DNA of 64,000 nt from Curtobacterium sp. GC_Cur_3. GTDB lineage: Bacteria; Actinomycetota; Actinomycetes; Actinomycetales; Microbacteriaceae. Where the stretch lies: NCBI RefSeq assembly GCF_026544205.1, contig NZ_JALNUI010000003.1, positions 62,001 to 126,000 on the forward strand. The letters are read 5' to 3'. The notes beneath the pieces are model-generated. The model ran no database searches, was not told where the DNA came from, and saw nothing but the letters and a program-made list of their open reading frames with translations. This document shows, in pieces, positions 32,418 through 40,959 of the stretch (positions are counted from its first letter, which is position 1; each line of letters opens with the position of its first letter). The translations under genes were made by a program, and so were the position numbers.

Positions 32418-33272
32418 ATGACGTCACCGGCGCGCCTGCTCTTCGCCTCGTCGCACCCCGGGCCCACGGTCACGGTCACGGTGCTCGCCGCGGTCATCGC
32501 CGCCGCAGTCGGCCACCCGGTGTGGCTCGTGGTGCTGGTCGCGCTGACGGTGGTCGCCGGGCAGCTGTCGATCGGCCTGGCGAACGACTGGATCGACGCC
32601 GACCGCGACCGGGCCGTCGGCCGCTCGGACAAGCCTGTCGCCCGCGGTCTGATCGCGAAGGAGACGGTCCGGAACGCGGCGTTCGTCAGCGCGGGCGTCG
32701 CCGTCGTCCTCTCCCTGTTCCTCGGGCCGGTCGCTGCGGTCGCGCACCTCGTGCTCGTGGCCGCGGGCTGGGCCTACGACGCCGGCCTGAAGCGCTCCGT
32801 CTGGTCCGTGGCGCCGTTCGTCGTCGCGTTCGGGCTGCTCCCGGTGGTCGCCGTGTCGGCCGGTGCCGACGCGCAGCTCCCCGCCGCGTGGGCGATCGCG
32901 ACCGGCGCGGTGTTCGGCGTCGCGATCCACTGCACGAACGTCCTGCCGGACCTGGTCGACGACGAGGCGACCGGTGTGCGCGGGTTCCCGCACCGACTCG
33001 GGCTGCACGCCGCCGGCGTGGTCGCGTTCGCGGCGCTCGTGGTGGCCGCCGGACTCGTCCTGGTCGGCCAGCTCGGCGGGGACGACCCGGTGCGCGGCCT
33101 CGGCGTCGTGCTCGCGGTCACCGGCACGGTCGTGGTCGTCGTGCTCGCCGTCGTCGGCGTCCGTCTCGTGCTCACCGGTCCACCGACCCGCGTGCTGTTC
33201 CGGCTGGTCATCGTGTCGTCGCTGGTGCTCGTCGTCGAGCTGGGGCTCGCCGGGGCGCGGCTCGTCGCCTGA
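32418..33272 (+). CDS. UbiA-family prenyltransferase
   Basis: A 284-aa membrane prenyltransferase with about eight hydrophobic segments. The first aspartate motif is LANDWIDADRD (about residues 54-64) and the second is NVLPDLVDDEATG (about 174-186). These bind the Mg-diphosphate of a prenyl donor, which the mevalonate operon in this window would help supply. The acceptor is unknown; it resembles SCO6-type UbiA proteins more than MenA. It starts at the ATG after TAGGCT with no Shine-Dalgarno sequence. It converges on the FAD monooxygenase, only 5 nt between stops. Confidence 0.85.
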   Translation: MTSPARLLFASSHPGPTVTVTVLAAVIAAAVGHPVWLVVLVALTVVAGQLSIGLANDWIDADRDRAVGRSDKPVARGLIAKETVRNAAFVSAGVAVVLSLFLGPVAAVAHLVLVAAGWAYDAGLKRSVWSVAPFVVAFGLLPVVAVSAGADAQLPAAWAIATGAVFGVAIHCTNVLPDLVDDEATGVRGFPHRLGLHAAGVVAFAALVVAAGLVLVGQLGGDDPVRGLGVVLAVTGTVVVVVLAVVGVRLVLTGPPTRVLFRLVIVSSLVLVVELGLAGARLVA

Positions 33273-33277
33273 GGGCC

Positions 33278-34441
33278 TCAGGCCCACCGCATCGCGTACA
33301 GGCGCGCCAACAGGTCGGCGGTCGGGAGGCCCAGCGCCGTCCGCAACAGCGCCTCACGAGCCAGCATGGCCGGCCCCACGGCGCGGCCACCGACCGCCAT
33401 GTTGGCCTCGGCCTGGCGCGCGGCCCGGCGGGCGACCGCCTGCCGGCGACGTGCGTAGCCGGGCCACGGTCCGGCGCCGCCTGTGCGGACGCCGTCCGTC
33501 AGCAGGGGAGCGAGGTCGGCGGCGTCGAGCCAGCCGAGGTTCATGCCCTGCCCGCCGATCGGGCTGATCTCGTGCGCCGCGTCGCCGATGAGGACGACGC
33601 GGCCGATCCCCACGCGGAGCGCCTCGCGGCGACGGACCCGGAAGCCACTGAGCATCGAGCAGGTGTCTGGGTCGACTGCGGCTCCCGTGCGCTCGCGGAC
33701 GGTCCTGGCGAGCGCGGCCGCGTCCACCTCGTCGTCCGCCGGGGTCCCACGGCCGACGAGTGCGACGTAGCGACGGCGGCCGTCGGGCAGCGGGAAGGAC
33801 TCCACGACGCCCTCGGGTCCGACGTCGACCAGCGCCGTCGAGCGAGCGGACGTGGGCTCGGGGTCGGCGAAGTCGCCCATGACGTAGCGGTCGGGGTAGT
33901 CGCGACCGACGGTGTCGATCCCGAGCAGGTCCCGCACGGTGCTGCGGGCGCCGTCGGCACCGACGACGAACCCGGCTCGCAGTGCGATCGATGCACCGTC
34001 GGGACCGGTGCCCTCGACGTCCACCTGGTCGCGGTGCCGGTGCAGCGCGGTGACGCTCGTGCCCGTCCGGAGCGCGCCCGGTGACCAGGCCGCGAGCCGG
34101 TCACGCAGGATGCCCTCGGTCCGGTGCTGGTCGAGGGTGGCGACGTACGGGTGCGTGTCCGACGCCCGCGCGAACGACAGCGTGCCGAGTGTCCGACCGC
34201 GGCTGCGGGCGACGCCGTGGCGCACGAGCGTGGCCTCGGCGAGGACCGGCACGTCGGCGCCGATCGCGGCGAAGGCGTCGAGGGACGGTGCGTGGATGCC
34301 GATGGCCCGCGAGCCCCACGGCGTGGTGTCCCGCCGCTCCCACACCTGCACGTCGAGCCCCGACTGCGCGAGCAGCGCCGCGAGGAACACCCCGACCGGG
34401 CCACCGCCCACCACCAGGACGTCCGTCCGCTCGTCGGTCAC
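33278..34441 (-). CDS. FAD-dependent monooxygenase (PHBH/UbiH class)
   Basis: A 387-aa class A flavoprotein hydroxylase. It has the dinucleotide motif VVGGGPVGVFLAALLA (about residues 9-24), the conserved GADGARSTVRDLLG motif (about 156-169) and GDAAHEISPIGGQGMNLGW (about 272-290), which binds the FAD ribityl. It would hydroxylate an aromatic or polyketide-like substrate with NAD(P)H. The GTG at 34441 follows TAGGCT (34448-34453 on the minus strand) by 6 nt, so the transcript is probably leaderless. The converging ubiA-like neighbour hints at quinone or meroterpenoid chemistry, but nothing proves a link. Confidence 0.9.
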   Translation of the reverse strand: MTDERTDVLVVGGGPVGVFLAALLAQSGLDVQVWERRDTTPWGSRAIGIHAPSLDAFAAIGADVPVLAEATLVRHGVARSRGRTLGTLSFARASDTHPYVATLDQHRTEGILRDRLAAWSPGALRTGTSVTALHRHRDQVDVEGTGPDGASIALRAGFVVGADGARSTVRDLLGIDTVGRDYPDRYVMGDFADPEPTSARSTALVDVGPEGVVESFPLPDGRRRYVALVGRGTPADDEVDAAALARTVRERTGAAVDPDTCSMLSGFRVRRREALRVGIGRVVLIGDAAHEISPIGGQGMNLGWLDAADLAPLLTDGVRTGGAGPWPGYARRRQAVARRAARQAEANMAVGGRAVGPAMLAREALLRTALGLPTADLLARLYAMRWA

Positions 34442-34579
34442 CCCCGCAGCCTACGGACCGCGCATCCCGGTCGCCCGTGTGTCCCCGGAGCGCGGCCCCC
34501 GGTCCCACCTGCTCGGCTGCACACGTGCCCTGGAGTTGCCTCACGGCGGAGGGGACCACCAGCAGCACCAGGAGACAGC

Positions 34580-35239
34580 ATGAGCACGGCAGACCACGCA
34601 GCACGACGACCCGACGACGACCGCATCGACGGACCGCCGAACCGGGCGGTGGCCGCGGACCGCGGCGCGACCCAGCGCGAGGACGTGCTGGCACGCGAGA
34701 AGGAGGAGTTCTCCGGCTTCAAGTGGGGCTCGGCCTTCTTCGGCTGGCTGACGGCGACGGGCACGGCGGTGATCCTCACCGCGGTCCTCAGCGCCGTCGG
34801 GGCCGGCGTCGGCCTCGGCCAGAACGGCGGCGACGCGGCGGACGCGGCGAAGCAGGTCTCGGAGAACGGGGACGTCGTCGGCATCGTCGGTGCGATCGCC
34901 CTCGCCGTCATCCTGTTCGTCGCCTACTTCTGCGGCGGCTACGTCGCCGGGCGGATGGCGCGGTTCTCCGGAGCCAAGCAGGGCGTCGCCGTCTGGATCT
35001 GGGCCGTCGTCATCGCGATCGTCGTCGCCATCGTGACCGCGGTCGCCGGGGCGCAGTTCAACGTGCTGGGGAACCTCAACAGCTTCCCCCGCATCCCGGT
35101 CGACGAGGGCACCCTCACCGCGGCCGGGATCATCACGGCGATCGTCGTCGCGGTCATCAGCCTCGTCGGTGCCGTGCTCGGCGGCCTCGCCGGCATGCGG
35201 TACCACCGCAAGGTCGACCGCGTCGGCCTCGGTCGCTGA
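34580..35239 (+). CDS. Four-helix membrane protein, YrzE/TIGR04086-like
   Basis: A 219-aa protein. Residues 1-48 are polar and acidic. Hydrophobic helices follow at about 53-78, 98-122, 132-158 and 185-210, rich in Ala/Gly/Val. The short motif FCGGYVAGRMARFSGAKQG between helices 2 and 3 is typical of the small actinobacterial membrane family that resembles TIGR04086. The ATG at 34580 has an AGGAGA Shine-Dalgarno sequence. The PRC-barrel gene follows 90 nt later on the same strand, and the two may form a stress-response pair. Function unknown. Confidence 0.7.
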   Translation: MSTADHAARRPDDDRIDGPPNRAVAADRGATQREDVLAREKEEFSGFKWGSAFFGWLTATGTAVILTAVLSAVGAGVGLGQNGGDAADAAKQVSENGDVVGIVGAIALAVILFVAYFCGGYVAGRMARFSGAKQGVAVWIWAVVIAIVVAIVTAVAGAQFNVLGNLNSFPRIPVDEGTLTAAGIITAIVVAVISLVGAVLGGLAGMRYHRKVDRVGLGR

Positions 35240-35329
35240 CGACGACGCTGACGCCGACCCCACCCGAACACCTCCCGGTGCCCTGACGCCGGGAGGACGC
35301 ACGAACCGCACGACCACGAAGGGAACACC

Positions 35330-36196
35330 ATGATCGACACCACGAACGTGAACAGCATCTTCGACGCGAAGGCCATCGACCCGAGCGGCGACAAGGTCGG
35401 CACCGTGAAGCAGGTCTACGTCGACCAGACGAGCGGGCAGCCGCTCTTCGCGAGCATCTCGACCGGCCTGTTCGGCACGTCCGAGTCCTTCGTGCCGCTC
35501 GAGGGCGCCACGATCACCGGCGACGAGCTGCGCCTCGGCTACGACAAGGACCAGATCAAGGACGCGCCGCGCATCGACGCGGACGGTGACCTGTCCGACG
35601 CCGAGCAGGACCGCCTGTTCGACCACTACGGCCTGGGCGGCGGCACGACGTCGTCCTCCACCGGCTCGACGGACGATGGTGTCGTCGGCGGAGCAGCCGG
35701 CTACGGCACGGCCTCCGACGTCGACGGCGCGACGACCGGCACCACGTCCGGCACGGACGCCGACCTCGTCGGCAGCGGCACGACCGCCTCGGCGGGGCAC
35801 GACACCTCCGGCCCGGACACCGACGACGCGATGACCCGCTCCGAGGAGCGACTGCAGGTCGGCACCGAGCGGGTCGCCGCCGGGCGCGCGCGGCTCCGGA
35901 AGCACATCGTCACGGAGCAGCAGACCGTCACGGTGCCGGTGCAGCACGAGGAGGTCCGCCTCGAGACCGAGCCGATCACCGACGCCAACGTCGGTGCGGC
36001 CACGGACGGGCCGGCGCTCTCCGAGGAGGAGCACGAGGTCACCCTCAACGCCGAGCACGTCGTCGTCGACAAGGAGACCGTGCCCGTGGAGCGGGTCCGG
36101 CTCGGCACCGAGACCGTCACCGAGCAGCAGCAGGTGTCGGAGGACGTCGCGCACGAGGAGATCGACCTCGACGAGGACGGCACGAACCGCCGCTGA
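35330..36196 (+). CDS. PRC-barrel and DUF2382 (YsnF/AvaK) domain protein
   Basis: A 288-aa protein with an N-terminal PRC barrel (residues 5-90, KAIDPSGDKVGTVKQVYVD), a Ser/Thr/Gly linker (about 100-170) and a C-terminal DUF2382 domain (about 173-280) containing EERLQVGTERVAAGRARLRK and two TVPV/VPVERVRLGTE beta repeats. This architecture is the actinobacterial general-stress YsnF group. AAGGGAA precedes the ATG. The gene ends before a perfect 36-bp palindrome. No enzymatic function is expected. Confidence 0.85.
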   Translation: MIDTTNVNSIFDAKAIDPSGDKVGTVKQVYVDQTSGQPLFASISTGLFGTSESFVPLEGATITGDELRLGYDKDQIKDAPRIDADGDLSDAEQDRLFDHYGLGGGTTSSSTGSTDDGVVGGAAGYGTASDVDGATTGTTSGTDADLVGSGTTASAGHDTSGPDTDDAMTRSEERLQVGTERVAAGRARLRKHIVTEQQTVTVPVQHEEVRLETEPITDANVGAATDGPALSEEEHEVTLNAEHVVVDKETVPVERVRLGTETVTEQQQVSEDVAHEEIDLDEDGTNRR

Positions 36197-36210
36197 CGCG
36201 GACCACATGC

Positions 36211-36246
36211 CGGGAGGCACGGTGCCAGCTGGCACCGTGCCTCCCG
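36211..36246. terminator. Perfect 36-bp palindrome, bidirectional terminator
   Basis: 36211-36228 is the exact reverse complement of 36229-36246, with no spacer. It lies 14 nt after the PRC-barrel stop and 42 nt from the converging acyltransferase stop. Its outer arm CGGGAGGC recalls the dispersed GGGAGGCTCG hairpin. Confidence 0.65.
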
Positions 36247-36288
36247 TTCGTCATGGTCCGGCCGTCGTGACGGCCACGCGCGATCGCC

Positions 36289-37518
36289 TCAGTCGGCCAC
36301 CTGCGCGGCGGCCCGCTCCGCTGCCAGCAGGCGCCGCGCCTCCCGGAAGCGGCGGCGGAGCCGTTCGATCGGCACCTCGACGGCGTAGGCCGCACCGACG
36401 GCGACCAGGATCGCGGTGCCGAGCAGCCAGATCCAGGCGGACGCACCGGCGATGCCGGACACCACGGTGCCGAGCAGGGCGATGACCAGCGGGTGCCAGA
36501 GGTACGCGGCGTACGAGACGCGGCGACCGAACCAGGCCACCGGACGCCACGAGAGCGCCACGGACACCGGGGTCCGGACGGAGACCAGACCGCCGATCAG
36601 CAGTGCCGAGACGATGCCGGTGGCGGGGAGCAGCAGGCCGAACGTCCAGGCGTGCTGGCCCCAGTCGTCGCCGATCGCGACCTGCACGGCCACGAGGAGC
36701 CCGAGACCGACCCAGGTGCCCACGTGCCCGGCGATCCCGGCCGCCCACGTCCGGACCCGCTCGTCGTCGAGGAGCAGGGCGAGCAGGCAGCCCGTCGCCA
36801 GCGGGACCAGGCCGAGCACGGGGGAGAAGTAGACGTCCGGCGTCGCTCCGCCACCCGGGGTGCGGTAGCTCGCCCACGACGCCACGGACGCGCCGACGAC
36901 CACGACGCCGAGACCGACGGTGAGCGCTCGACGGTGGGCCCGGACCGCGAACAGGAGCACGAGCACGGGTGGCCAGACGAGGTAGAACTGCTCCTCCATC
37001 GACAGGCTCCAGGTGTGCCCGAAGACGCCCTGCGTGGTGTCCCAGAACGAGCGGAACAGGTTGCCGGTGTAGGTCAGGGCGATGAGTGCGGCCTCTCCGG
37101 CGGAGAACGAGGCGCCCTTGTAGTCGCCGACCCATGACCACAGCGCGATGCCCGCGGCCACCATCACCAGGAGGGCCGGGTACAGGCGGAGCAGGCGCTT
37201 CAGCCAGAAGCTGCCGAGGCGGATGCGGCCGGTGCGTCGCTGTTCGCCGAGGAGCAGCGACGTGATGAGGAAGCCGGAGAGCACGAAGAAGACCTGGACG
37301 CCGATGAAGCCGGCCACGTGCAGGTGGTAGAGCATGACGGCGAGGATCGCGACGGTGCGGAGTCCGTCGAGGGCCGTGGCACGGTGGGCGAGGGGGCCGT
37401 GCGCTGCGGTCGGTGCCTGGATCGTGCCGGCGGTGGTGCTGGTTGCTGGGCCGGCGGTCGCGGGTGCGGCTGCGGCTGTGCCTGCGGTCGTGGCCTGCGC
37501 GAGCGTGCTCGTCGACAC
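36289..37518 (-). CDS. Membrane O-acyltransferase (OafA/YrhL family, AT3)
   Basis: A 409-aa integral membrane acyltransferase with about ten helices. The catalytic histidine is in AVMLYHLHVAGFIGVQ (about residues 59-74), followed by FFVLSGFLITSLLLGE, the AT3 family hallmark. Such proteins O-acylate cell-surface glycans, lipids or antibiotics. The first 45 residues are Thr/Ala-rich (TAGTAAAAPATAGPATS) and probably disordered. There is no SGNH domain at the C-terminus. It is transcribed alone, 65 nt downstream of the TetR gene, with which it might share transcription. Confidence 0.85.
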   Translation of the reverse strand: MSTSTLAQATTAGTAAAAPATAGPATSTTAGTIQAPTAAHGPLAHRATALDGLRTVAILAVMLYHLHVAGFIGVQVFFVLSGFLITSLLLGEQRRTGRIRLGSFWLKRLLRLYPALLVMVAAGIALWSWVGDYKGASFSAGEAALIALTYTGNLFRSFWDTTQGVFGHTWSLSMEEQFYLVWPPVLVLLFAVRAHRRALTVGLGVVVVGASVASWASYRTPGGGATPDVYFSPVLGLVPLATGCLLALLLDDERVRTWAAGIAGHVGTWVGLGLLVAVQVAIGDDWGQHAWTFGLLLPATGIVSALLIGGLVSVRTPVSVALSWRPVAWFGRRVSYAAYLWHPLVIALLGTVVSGIAGASAWIWLLGTAILVAVGAAYAVEVPIERLRRRFREARRLLAAERAAAQVAD

Positions 37519-37583
37519 GTCGCCTCCTCGTCAGGGGTCGGGTTCCTGACCTGCCAGGATGCTCCGTCCGCCCAAGAGGGACC

Positions 37584-38177
37584 TCAAGATCGACCTGTAC
37601 GTCCGTTCGGCGACGGTGCGACGAGGGCGGTCAGGGCGTCGAGGCGTTCCCGGGTGAGGGCCTGCAGGGAGCGGTCCTCACCCGGCGCGATCCACTGCTG
37701 GAACGACAGGTGGAACACCGTGACGGTCATCTCGGCTGCGAGCGTGGCCCCGGGTTCCTCGATGCCCCGCGTGCGGAGGGCCTCGCCGATCCGGACGGTG
37801 AGCGTCGCCAGCTTGCCGAGTTCGCGCTCGCGGAGGGACGGTTCGGCCTCGATGATCGGCTGGCGCATCCGCGACCAGGCACGGCGCTCGTCGGCGAAGC
37901 GGGCGGTCGTGCCCTCGAGCGACCGGCTGACGAGCTCGAGCGTGGGGGTGTCGTCGGGAGCGGTCGCGATCGGGTCGAGGAACATCGCGACGAAGTCCTC
38001 CTGTCCGGCGAACAGGACCTCGCGCTTGTCGTCGAAGTGCCGGAAGAAGGTGCGCTCCGTGACCTCGGCTGCGGCGGCGATCTCGGCGACGGTGGTGCGC
38101 TCGAACCCCTGCTCGGCGAAGAGGTGCAGGGACACGGCCTGCAGGCGCTCGCGGGTGCCGGGTTGCCAACGTGCCAT
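37584..38177 (-). CDS. TetR/AcrR-family regulator
   Basis: A 197-aa TetR repressor with the helix-turn-helix at about residues 24-52 (TTVAEIAAAAEVTERTFFRHFDDK) and a C-terminal ligand domain. It diverges from an NAD-dependent epimerase gene. Two 19-bp operators of the same design lie between them, 31 bp apart. On the minus strand TAGACT (38184-38189) is 6 nt from the ATG, a leaderless promoter that operator 1 would block. It probably represses itself and the epimerase. Confidence 0.85.
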   Translation of the reverse strand: MARWQPGTRERLQAVSLHLFAEQGFERTTVAEIAAAAEVTERTFFRHFDDKREVLFAGQEDFVAMFLDPIATAPDDTPTLELVSRSLEGTTARFADERRAWSRMRQPIIEAEPSLRERELGKLATLTVRIGEALRTRGIEEPGATLAAEMTVTVFHLSFQQWIAPGEDRSLQALTRERLDALTALVAPSPNGRTGRS

Positions 38178-38191
38178 GGGGAGAGTCTACT

Positions 38192-38210
38192 GATGGCAGT
38201 GCATGACATC
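38192..38210. promoter_or_regulatory. TetR operator 1
   Basis: GATGGCA-N5-TGACATC, one mismatch from a perfect inverted repeat. It covers the region upstream of the tetR -10 (38184-38189) and the -35 region of the rightward promoter. Confidence 0.6.
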
Positions 38211-38216
38211 GGGTGC

Positions 38217-38241
38217 TACGGTGATGTCAGTCGGTGACATC
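38217..38241 (+). promoter_or_regulatory. -10 of the SDR gene and TetR operator 2
   Basis: TACGGT (38217-38222) is followed at once by GATGTCA-N5-TGACATC (38223-38241), a perfect inverted repeat of the same design as operator 1. Centres are 31 bp apart, three helical turns, so two dimers could bind the same face. Confidence 0.65.
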
Positions 38242-38291
38242 GCATGTCGAGTCGCCCCCGTTCGATCTCGTTCGTCCTGGAAGGACACCCC

Positions 38292-39194
38292 ATGCACGTA
38301 TTCCTCACCGGAGCCTCCGGCTGGATCGGCTCCGCCACCGTCGACGAGCTCGTCGCCGCCGGTCACCACGTCACTGGACTCGCCCGCTCGGACGCGTCCG
38401 CCGCTGCCGTCACCGCCGCCGGTGCCACCCCGCTCCGCGGTGACCTCGACGACCTCGACGCCATCCGCCGCGGGGCGTCGGACGCGGACGCGGTCGTTCA
38501 CCTCGCCAACAAGCACGACTGGACGAACGCGGCCGCGACGAACGCCGCCGAGCGAGCCGCGGTCGAGACCATCGGCACCGCGCTCGTCGGCACGGATCGT
38601 CCCTTCGTCGTGGCCTCGGGCATCGCCGGGCTCGCGCAGGACCGACCGGCCGTCGAGACCGACGTCTCGCCGTTCAGCGGACCCGAGGCGATGCGCGGCG
38701 GCAGCGAGAACCGCGCCCTCGACTTCGTCGACCAGGGCGTCCGGACCATCTCGGCGCGCTTCGCCCCGACCGTGCACGGCATGGGCGACCACGGCTTCAT
38801 CGCGCTCATCACCGCCGCGGCCGAGCGGAACGGAGTGTCGGCCTACGTCGGGGAGGGCACCAACTCCTGGTCCGCCGTGCACCGGTCCGACGCCGCGCGG
38901 CTCGTCCGGCTCGGACTCGAACAGGCACCCGCCGGTACCCGCATGCACGCCTCGGCCGAGACCGCCGTCCCCACGCGGGCGATCGCCGAGGCCATCGGCG
39001 AGGCCCTCGGGCTGCCCGTCACCTCGGTGGACCCGGCCGACGCCGTCGCCCACTTCGGCTTCATCGGGCAGTTCTTCGCCATGGAGATGTCGGGCTCGTC
39101 CGCCGCGACGCGGGAGCTCCTCGGGTGGGAGCCGACCGGCCCCACGCTCGCGGAGGACATCGCCGCGGGCGCCTACGCCGCCGCCGCGCGGTAG
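38292..39194 (+). CDS. NAD-dependent epimerase/SDR family oxidoreductase
   Basis: A 300-aa extended SDR protein. The N-terminal Rossmann motif is FLTGASGWIGSATVDEL (GxxGxxG, residues 4-20) and the substrate domain ends in WEPTGPTLAEDIA. The extended-SDR YxxxK is not obvious in its usual place; SENRALDFVDQGVRTISARF occupies that region, so it may be an atypical NAD(P)-binding member. The ATG 38292 has GGAAGGA before it; earlier in-frame starts would lie at the operators. Expression is presumably controlled by the divergent TetR. Confidence 0.8.
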   Translation: MHVFLTGASGWIGSATVDELVAAGHHVTGLARSDASAAAVTAAGATPLRGDLDDLDAIRRGASDADAVVHLANKHDWTNAAATNAAERAAVETIGTALVGTDRPFVVASGIAGLAQDRPAVETDVSPFSGPEAMRGGSENRALDFVDQGVRTISARFAPTVHGMGDHGFIALITAAAERNGVSAYVGEGTNSWSAVHRSDAARLVRLGLEQAPAGTRMHASAETAVPTRAIAEAIGEALGLPVTSVDPADAVAHFGFIGQFFAMEMSGSSAATRELLGWEPTGPTLAEDIAAGAYAAAAR

Positions 39195-39226
39195 GCGCGG
39201 CGCGGCCGGGCGGGCGGTGGGCGCCC

Positions 39227-39314
39227 GGTGCGAGGTTGGGCACACGGTGCGGGTCCCTCGCGCTGCACCGGGTGCACGAACTCGCACCGGCCGGAAGAGC
39301 GCGCACGGTGCGAG
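39227..39314 (+). repeat. Intergenic repeat family A, copy 4 (88 bp)
   Basis: Opens GGTGCGAGGTTG, contains ACTCGCACC and closes GCGCACGGTGCGAG. It is 88 bp long like copies 3 and 5, about 19 bp longer than copies 1 and 2 because of extra sequence between the two hairpin arms. Confidence 0.65.
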
Positions 39315-39331
39315 CGCCACGAGCCATCCAT

Positions 39332-39375
39332 CGGACAGGAGGCTCGTGGCGGCCCGGCACCGAGCCTCCCGTCCG
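39332..39375. terminator. GGGAGGCTCG-family hairpin, 14-nt loop
   Basis: CGGACAGGAGGCTCG (39332-39346) pairs with CGAGCCTCCCGTCCG (39361-39375), one mismatch, 14-nt loop. A competing 11-bp stem, 39315-39325 with 39341-39351, uses part of the same left arm. Confidence 0.55.
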
Positions 39376-39403
39376 CCGCGTGGCGGGGAGCGCACGCCGC
39401 TTC

Positions 39404-39450
39404 CGACTCGGAACGACAAGCTCGAGGTCGCACGACAGCGACGTTGTCGT
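39404..39450. repeat. Repeat family C (GTCGTACGAC palindrome), copy 5
   Basis: Begins CGACTCGGAACGACAAG like the copies at 55.7-56.1 kb. The centre reads GTCGCACGAC, one base off the palindrome, and the right arm has decayed. Confidence 0.6.
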
Positions 39451-39475
39451 CCGTCACGTTCGACCCAGCGCCTCG

Positions 39476-39522
39476 CGACTCGGAACGACAAGCTCGAGGT
39501 CGTACGACAACGACAGTGTCGC
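39476..39522. repeat. Repeat family C, copy 6
   Basis: Same left arm CGACTCGGAACGACAAG with an intact centre GTCGTACGAC, 72 bp from copy 5. The right arm is truncated about 30 nt before the NDH-2 stop. Confidence 0.6.
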
Positions 39523-39551
39523 CTGGCGAAGCGGCAGGCGCCCGCGCGGGG

Positions 39552-40850
39552 CTACTCGGCCTTCTGCATCTGCCAGGGCTCGGGCTCGCGGTCGCCGTTC
39601 GGGCGCACCGGGCGGACGTCGCCGACGATCGGGATCGAGCGCTTCCGCATGAACCACAGGTAGCGCACGAAGAAGTGGGACAGCGTCGACAGGCGGTTGC
39701 CGTTTCCGAGCAGCGACGCGATGTGCACCGCGACCCATGCGGCCCAGGCGACGGGGCCGACCATCGTGATGCCGCCGCGGAGCTGGGCCACCGCCGCGTT
39801 CGTCCCGATCGTGGCCATCGTGCCCTTGTCGTGGTACTTGAGGTGCTCGGTCGGCTTGCCCTCGAGCGTGCGGACGATCTGCCGGGCGATGTGCTTGCCG
39901 CCCTGCAGCGCCGGCTGGGCGAGCTGCGCGAGGGCGTCGTCCTGCGCGGCGATGTCACCGGCGGCCCAGATGCCCTCGACCCCCTTCACGCTGAGGTCGT
40001 CGTTCACCTGGATGCGGCCGCCGTGCGTCTGCGGCATGCCCCAGTTCGAGACCTCCTTGTGCGCGGCGACACCCGTTGCCCAGATGACCTGCGACGCGGG
40101 GATGAACTCGCCGTCCGCGGTCATGACGCCGTCGCGGCGGACCTCCGAGACGCCGGTGTTGAGCCGGAGGATGACCCCGCGCTTGCGCAGCACCTTCGCC
40201 GCGTACCGACGGAGCCGCGGCGCGAAGGGCTTCAGCAGCTCACCGCTCCGGTGCACGAGCGTGATGGTGATGTTCCCGCGGACGATCTCCGGGTAGGCGC
40301 CCTCGAGTGCCTGGTCGCGCAGCTCGGCGAGCGCGCCGGCCATCTCGACGCCGGTCGCGCCACCGCCGACGATGACGATCCTGATCTCGTCGGGGCCCTG
40401 GTTGGCTGCCGCTTCCTCCAACCGGGTGAAGAGCTCGTCGCGGATGCGCAGGGCCTGCGATCGGGAGTACATCGAGTACGCGTACTCGTAGGCGCCCGGG
40501 GTGCCGAAGTAGCTCGTGTTGACGCCGTTCGCAAGGACCAGGTGGTCGTAGTGCAGGTCCTCCCCGTCGGACATCTCGGCGATCTTCTCGTCCGGTCGGA
40601 TGTTCGTGAGGAGTCCGTGGCGGAACTCGGCGTTGTCCTGCCGCGCGCGGAGGCTGCGGAGGAAGTAGGTCACGTCCCCGGCGTTCAGGCCACCCGTCGC
40701 CACCTGGTACATGAGGGGCTGGAACATGTTGTAGACGTGGCGGTCGACGAGGGTGACGCGCACCGGGGCGTCGGCGAGTTCGCGCATGGCGGCGATCCCG
40801 GCGAACCCACCGCCGACGATGACGACGTGCGGGCGAGGGTCCTGCGGCAT
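39552..40850 (-). CDS. ndh: Type II NADH dehydrogenase (NDH-2)
   Basis: A 432-aa non-proton-pumping NADH:quinone oxidoreductase. It has the FAD motif VVIVGGGFAGIAAMREL (about residues 9-25), the NADH motif IVIVGGGATGVEMAGAL (about 168-184), the quinone-site signature GGKHIARQI and a C-terminal amphipathic membrane helix region (AWAAWVAVHIASLLGNGNR) that docks it on the inner membrane face. I use the ATG at 40850 (MPQDPRP); an in-frame start 39 nt upstream adds residues outside the family N-terminus. It oxidises NADH and feeds electrons to menaquinone. Confidence 0.92.
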   Translation of the reverse strand: MPQDPRPHVVIVGGGFAGIAAMRELADAPVRVTLVDRHVYNMFQPLMYQVATGGLNAGDVTYFLRSLRARQDNAEFRHGLLTNIRPDEKIAEMSDGEDLHYDHLVLANGVNTSYFGTPGAYEYAYSMYSRSQALRIRDELFTRLEEAAANQGPDEIRIVIVGGGATGVEMAGALAELRDQALEGAYPEIVRGNITITLVHRSGELLKPFAPRLRRYAAKVLRKRGVILRLNTGVSEVRRDGVMTADGEFIPASQVIWATGVAAHKEVSNWGMPQTHGGRIQVNDDLSVKGVEGIWAAGDIAAQDDALAQLAQPALQGGKHIARQIVRTLEGKPTEHLKYHDKGTMATIGTNAAVAQLRGGITMVGPVAWAAWVAVHIASLLGNGNRLSTLSHFFVRYLWFMRKRSIPIVGDVRPVRPNGDREPEPWQMQKAE

Positions 40851-40959
40851 GGTGAGCTCCGTGGGTGATGCGGTCAACGGCAACCACAACGGTACGCCGC
40901 TTCCGCACTCCTCCGGTCCACCCCTGCGGGTGCCGGATCGGAGGATGTGCGCAGCGCCG

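Larger units (their letters stand above)
39195..39551. other. Non-coding hot spot with all three repeat families
   Basis: No credible gene lies between the SDR stop and the converging NDH-2 stop. It holds family A copy 4 (39227-39314), the GGGAGGCTCG hairpin (39332-39375) and two copies of the GTCGTACGAC palindrome (39404-39450 and 39476-39522), annotated separately. Confidence 0.7.
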
